64,000 nucleotides of DNA from positions 1,332,783-1,396,782 of the forward strand of contig NW_006768778.1 in NCBI RefSeq assembly GCF_000204055.1, read 5' to 3'. Below the pieces are notes generated by a model that had not been told where the DNA came from, did no database searches, and saw only the letters and a program-made list of their open reading frames with translations. Shown here in pieces: positions 1 through 11,218 of this stretch. The stretch is from Melampsora larici-populina 98AG31. Lineage: Eukaryota; Basidiomycota; Pucciniomycetes; Pucciniales; Melampsoraceae. Numbering within the stretch: the stretch's first letter is position 1; each line of letters opens with the position of its first letter. Both the position numbers and the translations under genes were made by a program.

Positions 1-76
1 TCCCAGATAGACAGTATTGTATGCCCATTCTATACAAATAGATCAAATTCTTCTGAAAACAAGTCCTGAAGTGTAA

Positions 77-1013
77 GAACACCCACTATGGTGGGCGTGT
101 TTTATTGCAAGTTTTGCAGTCCCGGCCACAAAATTTGATCATGTGTGTAACAACTAAATTGGTAAACACATAAAATTCATATGAGCTGCTTTACAATCTG
201 ATTTACCAACAATAAAAGTCAAGCAGATCCACAGTGGTATGATCTTGAAATGAATTATCTCATTCCTCATAATTTTCATCCAAAAATCAATCATCTCATC
301 ATCACAATGTGCAAAGACAAGTTGACGACCTTTTGAAGTCTTCAAATAGCAAGAGGAACAACAAGAATAAGACTAAGTGGTCTTGAATTCTTGTTTGATA
401 AACCTTGCATACCACCTCCACTTCCTCACACTCATGTCTGAATTTATCAAGACTTATCAATACCACACTCAATGTGCTCAAAAATTATATGATGAATATC
501 TCACCCCTAACACTAGGTATGAAGTCAAGCTCAAACAATTGTAGATGTACAATTGCATGATTGATTTCAACTCATGAAATCTTTAGAACAGGATATTTCA
601 ATCCAGATGAATTCTTACAGACTATCACAACAACAAACAACAATGAATGATTGATTAAGAACCAAATTGAGAACCTATTTAGATAAATTGAAATTTGGAT
701 TAGTTCAAAGTTGACTTTTGAGGATGAGTTTTGAAGTTTGAACCTTGAAGTTGAGGTGTTGAGGTTTGAACATTGAGATTTGAAGCCTTGAATTGTGGAG
801 TTTGGGGATTGAGGTTTTGGAAAAGGCATTTGTTGACCAATTATCCTACAATAAATCAAGTTGTAGGCATGCGGAGATCTGAGCATGTGGGGTGCAAGAT
901 TTAATGCAGCAGTACGGACCACAGGTCTAAATCAAGTCCATAGTGGACCTGTGGGTATTTTAGTGTTACGGTAACACTAAATCACCAAGTTAGCGCAACC
1001 ATAGTGGGTGCTC
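77..1013. repeat. Harbinger/Tourist-like TIR element, about 0.94 kb
   Basis: The ends are imperfect inverted repeats: GAACACCCACTATGGT at the left and the reverse complement of GAGCACCCACTATGGT at the right (15 of 16 match). The element is bracketed by the trinucleotide TAA (74-76 and 1014-1016). A TAA/TTA 3-bp duplication is typical of PIF/Harbinger-type elements. The interior has a T/G-rich low-complexity stretch (about 690-830, repeated GAGGTTTGAA-like words) and no convincing coding region, so it is probably a non-autonomous derivative. Confidence 0.7.
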
Positions 1014-1956
1014 TAAGTTGATCCATTCTTGCACCAGCTTTGGAAACCACTCTGGCACAGGAGAATACATACTATGTGTTTGTTTTCAAGCTGAGGGATC
1101 TATGATATATCTTGATTATGTAGGAAAGCAGCCACTATAGGTCTTGCACAATAGGGCAGTTCAAGAAGAGAAACACAAGCCATGTGGTTGCCAAGTCGTG
1201 ATCAGTCTTTTTAAGGTTGCTCAATCCTTCAAAATCCTGATTGCAAAGTGGTGAATGCTCTAATTTTATGTTTTACGGCTTTGTAAAGTCAGGAACACTG
1301 TCCTAACAGGTTTTTTCAGCTTCTTTTTTGTTTCTGTTTCTTTCCTTTTGTAGCAATTATTTGTTGATGAAAAGGAAAACCTGGAGAGAAAAAAAATAAG
1401 AGAAGAAAAGGTTCTTTTTTGACCAAAAATTGTTAGAATCCAGGAACAAAAAATACCAAGAATGGAGGTACATTTTTTTGGCTCAATTGTCCCTGTCTTT
1501 TGAAAATTCAGGGACATGATTTAAAAATTTTAAGGGAGATTACAAGATTGCAAAACCGTGAACCATCTCTAAAGGTGGTTCACGACCTTAAAATTTTACT
1601 TAAAATTTACAGAGCCCAAACAAAATGTAAAATATAAAAAAGCACTGTAAAAGCCCTTCTTGAAACACCTGTCTTGTCCAACACCCTTGAAACAAATGAC
1701 AATAATGGAAGGGGATCTTTGTACATATGAGATGTTCACCTGAAATCATCTCAAACTAAGTTGGTTAATCTGATGCTTCTCACCTTGGTAGGGGGTTCTA
1801 TCAGAATCCATTGGACTAACTGACCAAACAGTAGATGGACTGTTTGGCTTCAAATACAACACTATACTATCTCTTACTCTACACGTCTCAAGTCTATCTC
1901 AAGCTTGTCATCTATTTATTTATTTTAAAGAATGATTGCTATGACATTGCACACTA
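1014..1956. other. Gene-free stretch
   Basis: I see no gene here. The only structure noted is a short hairpin at about 1557-1583, whose arms GTGAACCA and TGGTTCAC flank a small loop. A 5' part (1266-1517) is open on the minus strand but has a low-complexity composition and no family resemblance. Confidence 0.5.
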
Positions 1957-2615
1957 TGGGGTCTCAAGTCAAGAAATTTACGGTATTTTACAGTCCAACA
2001 AGTCGTCCAATAGGGAGTTTCAAGTTGGATCTTTTTGCGTATTTTTACACTACAACAACTTGCCTGTTGTTGTAAAATATGCGTAAATTTTTTACAGCGG
2101 GACACCTTTTTAGGTGTCCTGAATTATAAATATGTTGTTTTACAAAGATTTTTTTTACAAACAACTTGTCCAAATTTATAAAAATTACACAAAAGAAAAT
2201 CAAACTTGAAACCCCCTAATGTTGCCAAATATACTGTAAATTTAAAAAAATCAGGACACCTTTTTAGGTGTCCTGAATGCTGTTGACCGTATATTAGGGG
2301 GGCTCAAGTCAAAAAATTTTACTACTTTTATCGTAAAAAACTTTTCCCAAATTTTTATGAGCAGTAAATTTACGCAAATTTGCGTAAATTTGCTGCTCAG
2401 AAGGAGATCCGAGAGAAATTTTTACGGTCCGTTTTTATGAATTGGGAAAAGTTTTTACAGCACGGTACTGTAAAAAACTTTCCCCAATTTTTTAAAAAAA
2501 GGCCGCAAATATTTTGACTTGAGCCCCCCTATTTGCAGAAAAAAAAACACCGTAAAATTCAAAAAACTTGTCCGTTTTTTGAAAAGTTTCACAAAAAATT
2601 TCTGACTTGAGCCCC
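1957..2615. repeat. TIR element with TA flanks, containing a nested relative
   Basis: The left end TGGGGTCTCAAGTCAAG and right end (reverse complement GGGGCTCAAGTCAGAAA) form imperfect terminal inverted repeats, bracketed by TA (1955-1956 and 2616-2617). The interior is AT-rich and contains two copies of a small hairpin, GACACC-TTTTTA-GGTGTC-like (about 2100-2116 and 2259-2275). A related shorter element lies inside it (2297-2529). Part of the interior, around 2035-2160, resembles sequence at 39000-39110, so this is a dispersed family. TA flanks suggest a Tc1/mariner-type or similar MITE. Confidence 0.6.
2297..2529. repeat. Nested MITE with GGGGGGCTCAAGTCA termini
   Basis: The termini GGGGGGCTCAAGTCAAAA and its inverted copy lie at the two ends, with TA on both flanks (2295-2296, 2530-2531). 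The interior holds further palindromes, for example TTTACGCAAATTTGCGTAAA around 2368. It shares its terminal sequence with the surrounding element at 1957-2615, which suggests insertion of one family member into another. Confidence 0.65.
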
Positions 2616-2991
2616 TACTGTGTATATAAAAAGTTTGTGAGTTGAACAACCAAGGATATGTGAAACTAGACAATAAAAATCACTGATCTGTGAGAACAGG
2701 AAAAGTATCCTTGCCCATTGATTCTCAGCGATGAATCACCGGATTGCTTACAGCCCCGATCCGGTCTTGGCTTCCTTAAAGCCCGGACGGTTGGAAATCG
2801 GACGCGTGCGCATATTTGCGCCTCGGTACCCAGCAGCATCGCGTCATTCGATAACCATCAACGCGCTTCATCAACTCTCGGTCGCCCTTGACCATCGCTT
2901 CATACGAACTAATCATCGAAACAAATATCTGGACGGCACTTACACTAGAGTAATATCGAAACTTGCCATCCGACATATCCAAATCCAAAAA

Positions 2992-3708
2992 ATGAGCGAA
3001 GCAGCGAAGGCGAATGAAAAAGACGGTAAAAAGGGAAACATGTCAACACGTTCAGTCGCGATCCAAACAGCCTTCAATCGAGCTATTTTAAATGTATTAC
3101 GATCCATTACATCTCAATCGATTTCTGAGGCTTTCCCTTATGCAAATCCGGAGGTTGTTAACACACTTGTAGAACAAACTAAAACTGTCTTTACTCATTA
3201 TGCTACCGTGAGTTTCTTAATTTGGATAGACCTCGGGCTTGGGATTAATGAGCTTGAATGAATTTAATGTAGGATCGATGGGAAAGTCTTGGAGAGGAGA
3301 GGTCAATCTTAGAATTATGTGATTTGTTTGACCGACTTGAGGCTTCTGCACGCAAAGATTTGGAAGCTGGACTTGCTCCTCATCGGTAAATTCTGTTCTC
3401 ATTTCAGATAGATTTCCTGAATATCTATAATTGATATAACCACTAATATCATTCGAGTGCTTTCTTTTCGATATCCTAGCCTGACACGCGACCCTCAACT
3501 ATCAATTCCACCTCTTATACTACAGCTGATCAACCCTCTGTTATCACACTATGCTAGCGTTATTGAAGACCAAAAGCGCAGAAATAGAACACTTCATGAT
3601 CATATTCTTAAACAGGCAAATGAAGCAGATCGACTAGAGAAGGAAATTTGTGAAAAGATGGATGGTGTCAGAGCATCAATTGAGAAATTGGAAAAAGCCA
3701 TTGACTGA
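2992..3708 (+). CDS. Kinetochore protein Nnf1-like (MIND/Mis12 complex subunit)
   Basis: Three exons: 2992-3207, 3273-3385 and 3480-3708, joined across canonical GT-AG introns, give a 185-residue protein, the usual size for Nnf1/PMF1. The N-terminal helix carries RSVAIQTAFNRAILNVL, followed by an F-P motif (SEAFPYANPE). Exon 2 continues with a charged helix (DRWESLGEERSILELCDLF), and the C-terminus is a coiled coil rich in K, E and R. This layout is that of the Nnf1 family, which joins Mis12, Dsn1 and Nsl1 to link the Ndc80 complex to centromeric chromatin. The frame is open up to 2731, but the Met at 2992 directly precedes the conserved part and is preferred. The call rests on motif pattern and length. 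A different small coiled-coil protein cannot be fully excluded. Confidence 0.75.
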
Positions 3709-5015
3709 ATGATAAATTGAATCACGAACAAGATCAGTCTTTCTTAGTTTCTTGACTTATTTTTTTGTTGTGTTCAGTAATCTGAAAATGTGTATCATAT
3801 ATTACTAAATTCAGTTGGTGTTTGTAAGTAGGCTTTCAGTGTATACTTCTTGGTCAAGTTTATGAAATCCTCAAGTCAAGTCAATTTGATCTCTTTGCTC
3901 AAGGTTGACAACTCTTCAAATCTGTAAAGTCAACAAGATCCTAAATCTCTCCTCACAGGGCATTGCAAGAGCGACTTATGGTTCACGTCGCAATCTCTGC
4001 ATGAGATAAGCAGGAGTTTCGGCACTTTCTGCTTTACCACTGCTTTCAAGAGCTCTACCTCATCAAGTCTCATGCCCAGTTCTAAACATCTTTGTCAGGT
4101 TGTTCCACATGTACTGCTGTCTTTCTTAGCACAGTTTTGGTATGCCTAACTCGTTCAGACTTTGTCGGTCAAACCCTGTAAATCACCTGCAAGAGCTTGT
4201 GATCCAATACAGATCCTCTGAAAGGTGCTGGACTGGGCAAAATGAGAAAATGGGGTGCGATGGAAATCCAGTTCTATTGGGTTCCATGGGTCTTTGCAGC
4301 GAAAGAAAAACTTGCACATCGTCGCATCTATGGCACATTCAAGATGATTGAATTTGAGAAAGTACGTAAAGGAAATATGTTCAACTATGACCAACTTGAT
4401 CTTTGGGAGTGACAAACAGTAACTTCATAAAACAAGATTCCACATACAAGATATCTCAAAGAGAGAGGATTGCAAGAGAAGGAGAAAAAAAACAGACCGG
4501 AGATGAATAAAAGATTTGATTTGATCGGACTACAATCCACAAGATTGAATTGGACGATACCCGTACAAGAAGATTATCACAGCTGTTTCAACAAAGATTG
4601 ATCTTTTTTAAAAATCTCGCCAATGTGCAAAACCCGGGTTTTGTCCTGTTTTGTCCCTCACCCGATTTTGTCTCTCCGCTAATTGGAAGAATACAGAAAA
4701 GAATAAACCTGTAAATCAAATTTTGTCTCTGGTTTTACCTGCTGCGGAGACAACTTTCTCCAAAAAAATTTGTCAACCTTTCTTGAAACGGCTTTATATT
4801 CTAGATAGTGAGACATGAAGAGAACAGGGGAACAGAAGTGATTGGCAGTTGTGTAAAGGGTTGTAGGGCAGCATTTGAGTGGGAAATTGAACACGTTGAG
4901 TTTGCATTAGGGCTCGGTAAGGACTGGTAATCAAATTTTGGTGATGAGAAACGACTTACAATCTGATTGTGAATGTAATGCTTGACACTGTGATGGGAGG
5001 GCAGGGGAGGGCCCA
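3709..5015. other. Gene-free stretch
   Basis: No gene, RNA or clear repeat was recognised between the Nnf1-like gene and the small secreted-peptide gene. Short open frames here are small, compositionally unremarkable and have no supporting splice or family evidence. The left part is the 3' flank of the Nnf1-like gene. The right part (about 4900-5015) may be the 3' end, including a possible second exon, of the minus-strand peptide gene. Confidence 0.4.
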
Positions 5016-5138
5016 CTAGCACTTACGCCCACGCTTCATGGCACCTACACAAGGTTTCTTAGTTGGGGGAGCTAGGGTAGCAGCTTGGACAGCGTAGGCC
5101 AACATGGCAGCCATGAAAATTGTGGTGAACAGCTTCAT
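5016..5138 (-). CDS. Small secreted peptide, 40 residues
   Basis: The minus strand has an ATG at 5138 and an open frame of 40 codons ending in TAG at 5016. The peptide begins MKLFTTIFMAAMLAYAVQA, a classic signal peptide (one Lys, then a hydrophobic core, then an A-x-A-like cleavage site). A very short mature part follows, about 21 residues, basic, with two cysteines (PTKKPCVGAMKRGRKC). The 5' flank reads like a fungal leader (pyrimidine- and A-rich). A perfect donor, GTAAGT, overlaps the last codons. If it is used, splicing to an acceptor near 4992 would replace the last residues with a different tail. The family is unknown. In a rust-like genome such peptides are candidate effectors, or they could be cell-wall or hormone-like peptides. 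It is too short for many ORF callers. No function is assigned. Confidence 0.6.
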   Translation of the reverse strand: MKLFTTIFMAAMLAYAVQAATLAPPTKKPCVGAMKRGRKC

Positions 5139-5644
5139 GACAAAAACTAACCAAGCATGCAAAGCCAGAAGAGATTGATTTGAGTATTGGGCAAAAGGAA
5201 AAGATTCATAGAGTTTGGTATTTTGTAGGGAGGTAGAAAGGTTGAGAGCTAAGACTAAGCATGCTTACATTTTTGTGTTGGTTTGGAATGATTAAAGTTA
5301 GAAGCGCTGGAGATGGTCAAGGAATGCGTTGAGGGGGACAACTTGTGTGCAACACAAGCACTCTTTATGTGTCTTTTGTTCCCCAGTGAAGTTGAAAATG
5401 ATGCAGCATTTGAAATGTTCTTCCGTCCTTCCGCTTTTTAAGTTTACTTACTTCCGCTCCGTGAGACGACATGCAAGGACCCTGAAAACTGAAACTCAGC
5501 AAGAAAAAGAAAACCTCAACTTATTAAAGACCTTGACCAAGCTGTTTGATATCAATGGCTGCGACCAATTTGACTGAACTATCCTCTGTCCTTCCGTGAC
5601 TTTGGGTTAGGGTTATGAGAGAATCACAAATTATGCTGGCATTA

Positions 5645-7728
5645 GAGCATCCGCACTCATGCGGTAAATTGGGTGTGGTAAGGTTAAATTTAACGCAACT
5701 GCGGGGTCTTTTCCACACCGGTGAAAAATTAGCCCCGCGGTAGTTAATCTTTGATCATTTTGCGTTAGCAAATCGGTAAATTTACCAATTGGCTGACACA
5801 TGCGTTATCAGACAGCACAACTCGTCCACAGCAACTTTGACCACAAAAACGACTCATTCCAACCTCCAACACCAAATTCAACCTTCAACACCGTCTTATC
5901 ACCTCTCACACTGGATGAAGTCTTAACCTTGCAGTCACATGAACCAAACCAAAAACGCTTGATGCCGATCAACGATTTTCCCATCTTTGATATTGTGTGA
6001 TTTTCAAATCAAAATCGGTCAATTGAATATCTTCAACTACACTTCAAACCAATCACATGAAGGTAGAGAATATCAGGATTCATAGAACTATATAGACATA
6101 TGTATATAAGAAAACCAAAATCTGAAGATCAATTAGTTGAGGACTTGGAATCAAGAGTTACAAGTCAAAAATCAAAAAAAGTTTTGATACATTTAGATCA
6201 GTCATTTTTCTTTCCTCATTTTGAATCTTTAAAATTTCTACAAGATCATAGTATTCAGTAAAGCCGTTGTTGTTTAACTAGAATTCATGTACTGAGTAGC
6301 TGAACAAAGTCATGTTGACTTTGTCCTTTGAAATCAAGATCTATTGGTCAAATAGATGAACAGGATGATATTTGTGAGGGTAGGGTATTCTTTTGGAGTA
6401 CTCTAAGCTCACTAATGGGAGGTAAGATGGGTCTTTTTATTTAAAGAGTTGTATTTCAAATAGTAGTTTGTAAATACAATAAGAATAAAAGAATAAAAAG
6501 AAGTAAGGAAAAGGGACTAACAGTCTGTTTGGATAAATCCAGACAGACTTCAGCTAGTTGACTCCTTAGAAGGAGGTTTGAAATATAATAATGGAAAGCT
6601 GGATCCAAGGCCCTCCCTTAATCTCTAAGGTAACAGATTAAGAGTGATATGTAGGTCACTAGCCTGGTTATTTATAGTCACCAACTGGTAGTTATTCAGA
6701 AGGTCACTAACCTGTGAGTTGTTGTAGGTCACTAACCTGCAGTTGTTCAAAAGGTCACTAACCTGTGAGTTGATAAAGGTTACTAACCTGCAGTTGTTCA
6801 AAAGGTGACTAACCTGGAGTTCTTTGAGAGGTTACTAACATGAAAGGTTCTACTTGGGGAAAGTAGAGGATCCAAGGAATGAAGAAGGAAATTACTTTAT
6901 CTTTTAGGCAGGAATCTGCTTTAAGGTGATGAAGTGAATCACTAGTCTTATATTTATAAGACTTTTGATTATGTACTTCAAAGGAACTTTAAAGGGTTCT
7001 TTAAAAGATATGTGTAATAAAATGCTTGAGGGAAAATCCTTGAAGGCTGAGAGAGGAGGGGTTTATATATCCTCCTCTCCAAACCTAATTGTAGTGATAT
7101 TTGATTGTATCATCACTGTGGTTTAGGGTTTAATAATTACTATTAATTATTATTATTATTAATATAACATAATTACATATACATGTTATGTATTTTATGT
7201 AGTATAAGCATTTTAACTCTTGACACTGAGTTATGAGGTGTAATTGGTATTTTATTACATGTTACATATGTTTTTAAGTGTATATACATATGTAATTGAT
7301 GTTTGTATATGTTTTATTATATGTTACATGTGTGTTATAAGCTGTATGTACATGTAATAAGGTTTATAAGTAAAAGTCCAATATTATAAGTTAGTTTTGG
7401 GTACATGTATATGTACCCAGGGCTGACAATATTGGATCTTCATGTGTAGATGGAGAATTTGAAAGTATCTTAGTGCAAAGAAGAGAACAGTGCCTCTATC
7501 ATATGAAAACTGGCAATGAAAGCAGGTGATTTGTACTCAAAAAATTAAAACTTTACCTTACTGCATGACTGGTGTGGAACACATGCATTATCTGTAAAGC
7601 TGCAAAAGTTGCAGCACTGCTAATGCAAACAAGTGTGGATTTTTGATGAATTAAGTAATCTTTTACTTAATTCTGAGTTAGTTACCACACATGATCAAGT
7701 TAACAACCGCAAACAAGTGCGGATGCTC
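5645..7728. repeat. TIR element (GAGCATCC ends) carrying an inserted solo LTR
   Basis: The left end GAGCATCCGCACT (5645) and right end AGTGCGGATGCTC (ending 7728) are inverted repeats. The flanks are TTA (5642-5644) and TCA (7729-7731), so the 3-bp duplication is imperfect. Subtracting the nested solo LTR at 6373-7428 leaves about 1 kb. The same GAGCATCC/GGATGCTC termini bound the element at 32372-33731, which indicates one family. The interior (5800-6000) has a 66-codon frame of no recognised family. Confidence 0.55.
6373..7428 (-). mobile_element. Solo LTR, minus orientation, perfect 5-bp duplication
   Basis: Read on the minus strand the element starts TGTCAGCCCTGGG and ends CCTACCCTCACA, the TG...CA ends of a long terminal repeat. 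It is flanked by a perfect 5-bp direct repeat, ATATT (6368-6372 and 7429-7433). No retrotransposon interior adjoins it, so it is a solo LTR. It carries a TATATAA-like promoter (about 7060-7075) and a block of degenerate tandem repeats built on GGTCACTAACCTG (about 6650-6835). It is homologous along its whole length to the copy at 9947-11218, which lies in the opposite orientation. Confidence 0.88.
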
Positions 7729-8036
7729 TCACGCGAAAAGGAGGGGCTCTTGACATCATGTGCCACGGTGCATGTGTGTTTAATCTAATTTAACCCAAGT
7801 CCAATCATGCAAAAGCCTGCAAAAGCTCATGGTAAGCCGAAGCCGAGGCACAAGGGACTTGCACATTAAACAACATCTCTTGCGTGACCAATAGCCCCCA
7901 AAATTGAAATTTGAGATACATTTGGATACAATCCCATTCCCAGCATATAGCAAAGTTTAAAGAGCACATCATAAGATTTTTATTTTATGCTCTACAGAAA
8001 TAAATGCCAGATCATCTCATTCAATATCACTTTGCT

Positions 8037-9050
8037 TAAACTTATCAAAGTCCCACGCTTGCGCCTACGAGCGAGGCATCGAGCAAGGGACTTATGCCAA
8101 ACTCGTACGAAGTCATTGCTCAGGGTTGAGGCCTTTTGCAGGAGAGCACCTTCAAACCCCTCTGCATCCTTTCCCTTCAAGCAATGGTTCTCTGGACCAA
8201 AGAGAAAACTTGTTTGCTGTTCTTTTCCACATCTTGTACATGTTTTTTTTTCGAGGAAGTTGCTCCCCTCCTTCCTTTAAATTGTCTCAAAGTTTCTAAA
8301 TCACTTGAAGCTGTAACATGTAAAAGTATAGTGTAAACTTCTGCAAGTGCTTAAGTCACTTTTGTTTTTTCCAATTTTCAAAGTAAGTGACTTTCAGTCA
8401 AGCGACTTCATAAATAACCAATTGTGAGTCGACAACCCGACTGAAAAATGATAACGACTTTTTGGAAATTGTTCTATAGGAACAAATTCCACATCAGGAA
8501 TGAATCTATCACACAAAGTCAACAAAAACCACCATAGTTTCAAGTACAGACTTGTAAAGTGTACATAATGGCTAAAAGAACACATGCTTTTCAAAGACAT
8601 TCATGCAGGGATAGACAAGGAGTGAGGTGTCAAAGGGTGTGCTACTCCTCCTTTTTCATTCATCCTCAAGCACCTGTCTTTGAGCTTGTAGAAGAGGTGA
8701 GTTAATGGCCGCTAGTTTTGTCATGTTTTTTTCCACTGCAGTCTACCTACATACAACTCACACATGTTACATCTACATGCAAATTTTTAGAAACTTTGAG
8801 ACAATTTAAAGGAAGGAGGGGAGCAACTTCCTTGGGAAAAAAAGCATGTACAAGATGTGGAAAAGAACAGCAAACAAGTTTTCTCTTTGGTCCAGAGAAC
8901 CATTGCTTGAAGGGAAAGGCGGCAGAGGGGTTTGAAGGTGCTCTCCTGCAAAAGGCCTCAACCCTGAGCAATGACTTTGTACGAGTTTGGCATAAGTCCC
9001 TCACTCGACGCCTCGCAAGTAGGCACGAGCGTGGGACTTTGATAAGTTTA
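8037..9050. mobile_element. Mutator-like (MULE) long-TIR element with 9-bp duplication
   Basis: Two arms of about 285 bp (8037-8321 and about 8762-9050) are near-identical inverted repeats, starting TAAACTTATCAAAGTCCCAC and ending with its complement. They surround a roughly 440-bp spacer. A perfect 9-bp direct repeat, CACTTTGCT, lies immediately outside both ends (8028-8036 and 9051-9059). Long TIRs with 9-bp target duplications are the hallmark of Mutator-like elements. No transposase is present inside, so this is a non-autonomous or foldback derivative. High arm identity suggests fairly recent activity or gene conversion. Confidence 0.82.
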
Positions 9051-9059
9051 CACTTTGCT

Positions 9060-9443
9060 CTTATCTCTGAGACTGGCCGCTATGAGTTCTGCATCTTGTA
9101 CATCTATTAAAAAAAAGAGAATCAAAATTTGACATCTCACAAGAATCCAGTTGGGAAATGAGTAACAAGTTTCTTCAAAGACATTACAGGGCACACAAAC
9201 TTTTCCCGTTTAAGACATGATTTTGACTTTGTGATTGGTGATGATCATCCAAATCTCCATGTAGATTGTGAGTGACATGCAAAAGGATGTCACTTGCTAT
9301 CCTATCTAATACCATGATCAAAAAACTCCGCAATACCTGACCTTGTGTCATGTTACTAGTTACGTGAACAGGTTTGGTCAAATTCATCTCAATTACCTAT
9401 ATTCATTGATATATATTCATCTTGCCGTCTTCCATTGTTCCAC
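9060..9443. other. Stretch upstream of the Harbinger transposase
   Basis: No gene was recognised. It presumably contains the 5' flank, and possibly an upstream exon or TIR, of the transposase relic starting near 9444. I could not identify the terminal repeats of that element. Confidence 0.35.
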
Positions 9444-9946
9444 ATGCCCGACAATCCTTTATTATTCCATCCCAACAGACTACCGGTCCGGTCACACACT
9501 TTTGTCAACTCAACTCTTATGGTGGCTTGGTGGCATCTTTATCAGGCTGAAGAACTTCAAGGGTTTCTTCAATTGTTGCATGACATAGAACAACTGGGAG
9601 GCAAACCCCTGCCAGACTTATCAAACCGATGTGTCAACGTCCACACATGGCACGGTCATGTCAGCAAACTCACCAGTAGATTCTATCCCCACAAAATCCT
9701 GGAGATTCATCACCAGGGTTGTTTCCCAATGGTGATTGTCATCCCGAATTGTGCCAGAGAGGAGGGGAAGACTGCTCTTGCCATTTATATGGCACATTTG
9801 TCAACCCCTTCTCAATACCTTGACTTGTCTCAAGTCTTTGGCTGGGAAACTTCCACTATCAGTCGGATCTGTTGGTTGGTCCAAGCCTGGATCTACAAAA
9901 ACTGGGGTGGCTTGTTGAAATGGAATGCCCAACAATATACGCCAGA

Positions 9947-11218
9947 TGTCAGCCCTGGGTACATATGTATGTACCCAAAGATTAACTTGTAACATAGATA
10001 ACCGCCTTTAGACAACTAATTACATGTACATAAACCTTACAAAACATATGTAACTTGTAATAAATCATATATACATTAGGGCTGTGACCCGACCCTGTGA
10101 GTTCAGGGCCGGCCCCGGGGCCACATAGAGCCCTGAGCGAACCCGATGGCCTCTGAGAACTGCTCAGGGCCGACCAGGGCCAGTAAGAGAGTAGCGTGAA
10201 GGCATTTTTTGGGCGAAAAAAGGGTCGGCAACCCGGCCGGGTCGGGTGCCCGAGCTGCCCAAAGCGCCCACGGGGCCGTATTTAACCGTTATGGAAGTGC
10301 ATATGGATGCCCCGGGGCACGTACCATCAGCTTCGTGAAAGTTGTCTGGCAGAGTCGGCCGGCCGGGGACGGGTCTGGGTCACAGCCCTAATATACATCC
10401 TAATTACATATACATATATATTTAAAATAACATGTAACATGTAATGAAATATCAATTACACCTCATAACTCAGTGTCAAGAGTTAAACAAAGCTTATATT
10501 ACATATTACACATAACATGTATATGTAATTAAGCATTATCAGTAATAATCCTAAATAATAATGATAATCAAACCCTAAACCAAAGTAGGGATGTAAACAA
10601 ATCTCACCACAGTTAGGTTTGGAGAGGAGAGTATATAAACCCCTCCTCTCTCAGCCTTGAGAGATTTCCCCCCAAGCTTTTGTTACACACCACTTTTAAA
10701 AACAACTAAAGTTCTACTGAAGTAAATGTCGAGAGTCTTATAATTATAAGACTAGTGATATCTTCACTACTTTAATCTGTTCCCTGATTAAAAGCAAGTA
10801 ATATTCTTCATCCTTTCTCAGGATCCTCTACTTTCCCTAGGTAGACATCCCATAGGTTGGTGACCATATAACAACCCAAGGTTGGTGACCATATAACAAC
10901 CCAGGTTGCAGACCATGGAATAACCCAAGGTTGGTGACCATAAGAACAACCCAAGGTTAGTGACCATAGAACAACTAGTCTAGTGAACTCTACATCACTC
11001 TTTAATCTGTCAACTTGAAGATTAGAGGAAGGACTAGGATCCATCCTTCACTATTAACAATTGTACTACATTATCTTCCTTTCCTCATCCCTTTCTTTGT
11101 CTTTAATTCTTTGTATATACTTTTATAATTGCAATATAAATCTATTTACTTGGATTATGAGATCCCCTCTGCCCTATTAGTGAGCCCTGAGTACTCAAGA
11201 AAGTACCCAACCCTCACA
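9947..11218 (+). mobile_element. Solo LTR inserted in the Harbinger transposase
   Basis: Begins TGTCAGCCCTGGGTACA and ends AAGTACCCAACCCTCACA, the same ends as the copy at 6373-7428. The flanking 5-bp repeats are CCAGA (9942-9946) and CAAGA (11219-11223), with one mismatch. It holds a TATATAA-like box near 10632 and tandem repeats of a 23-35-bp unit around GGTTGGTGACCATA (10850-10975). A 310-bp GC-rich MITE (10079-10388) sits inside. Its site is empty in the other LTR copy, so the MITE arrived after the two copies diverged. No internal retrotransposon sequence adjoins. Confidence 0.87.
10079..10388. mobile_element. GC-rich MITE nested in the solo LTR
   Basis: Termini GGGCTGTGACCC and GGGTCACAGCCC are perfect 12-bp inverted repeats, flanked by TA on both sides (10077-10078, 10389-10390). 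The interior is strikingly GC-rich (runs such as GGGCCGGCCCCGGGG) inside very AT-rich LTR sequence, with several internal palindromes. No coding capacity was recognised. TA duplication fits a Tc1/mariner-type MITE, though other TA-targeting families are possible. Confidence 0.8.

Noticed and set aside
2731..2991. Extended N-terminus for the Nnf1-like gene
   Set aside because: The frame is open from 2731, but the extra 87 residues lack family similarity and would give an oversized protein. The ATG at 2992 gives the usual length.
6373..11218. A single large transposon with 1-kb terminal inverted repeats
   Set aside because: Each arm has TG...CA ends and its own 5-bp flanking repeat on both sides, and the right arm interrupts a transposase whose two halves lie inside and outside. 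Two solo LTRs in opposite orientation explain this better.
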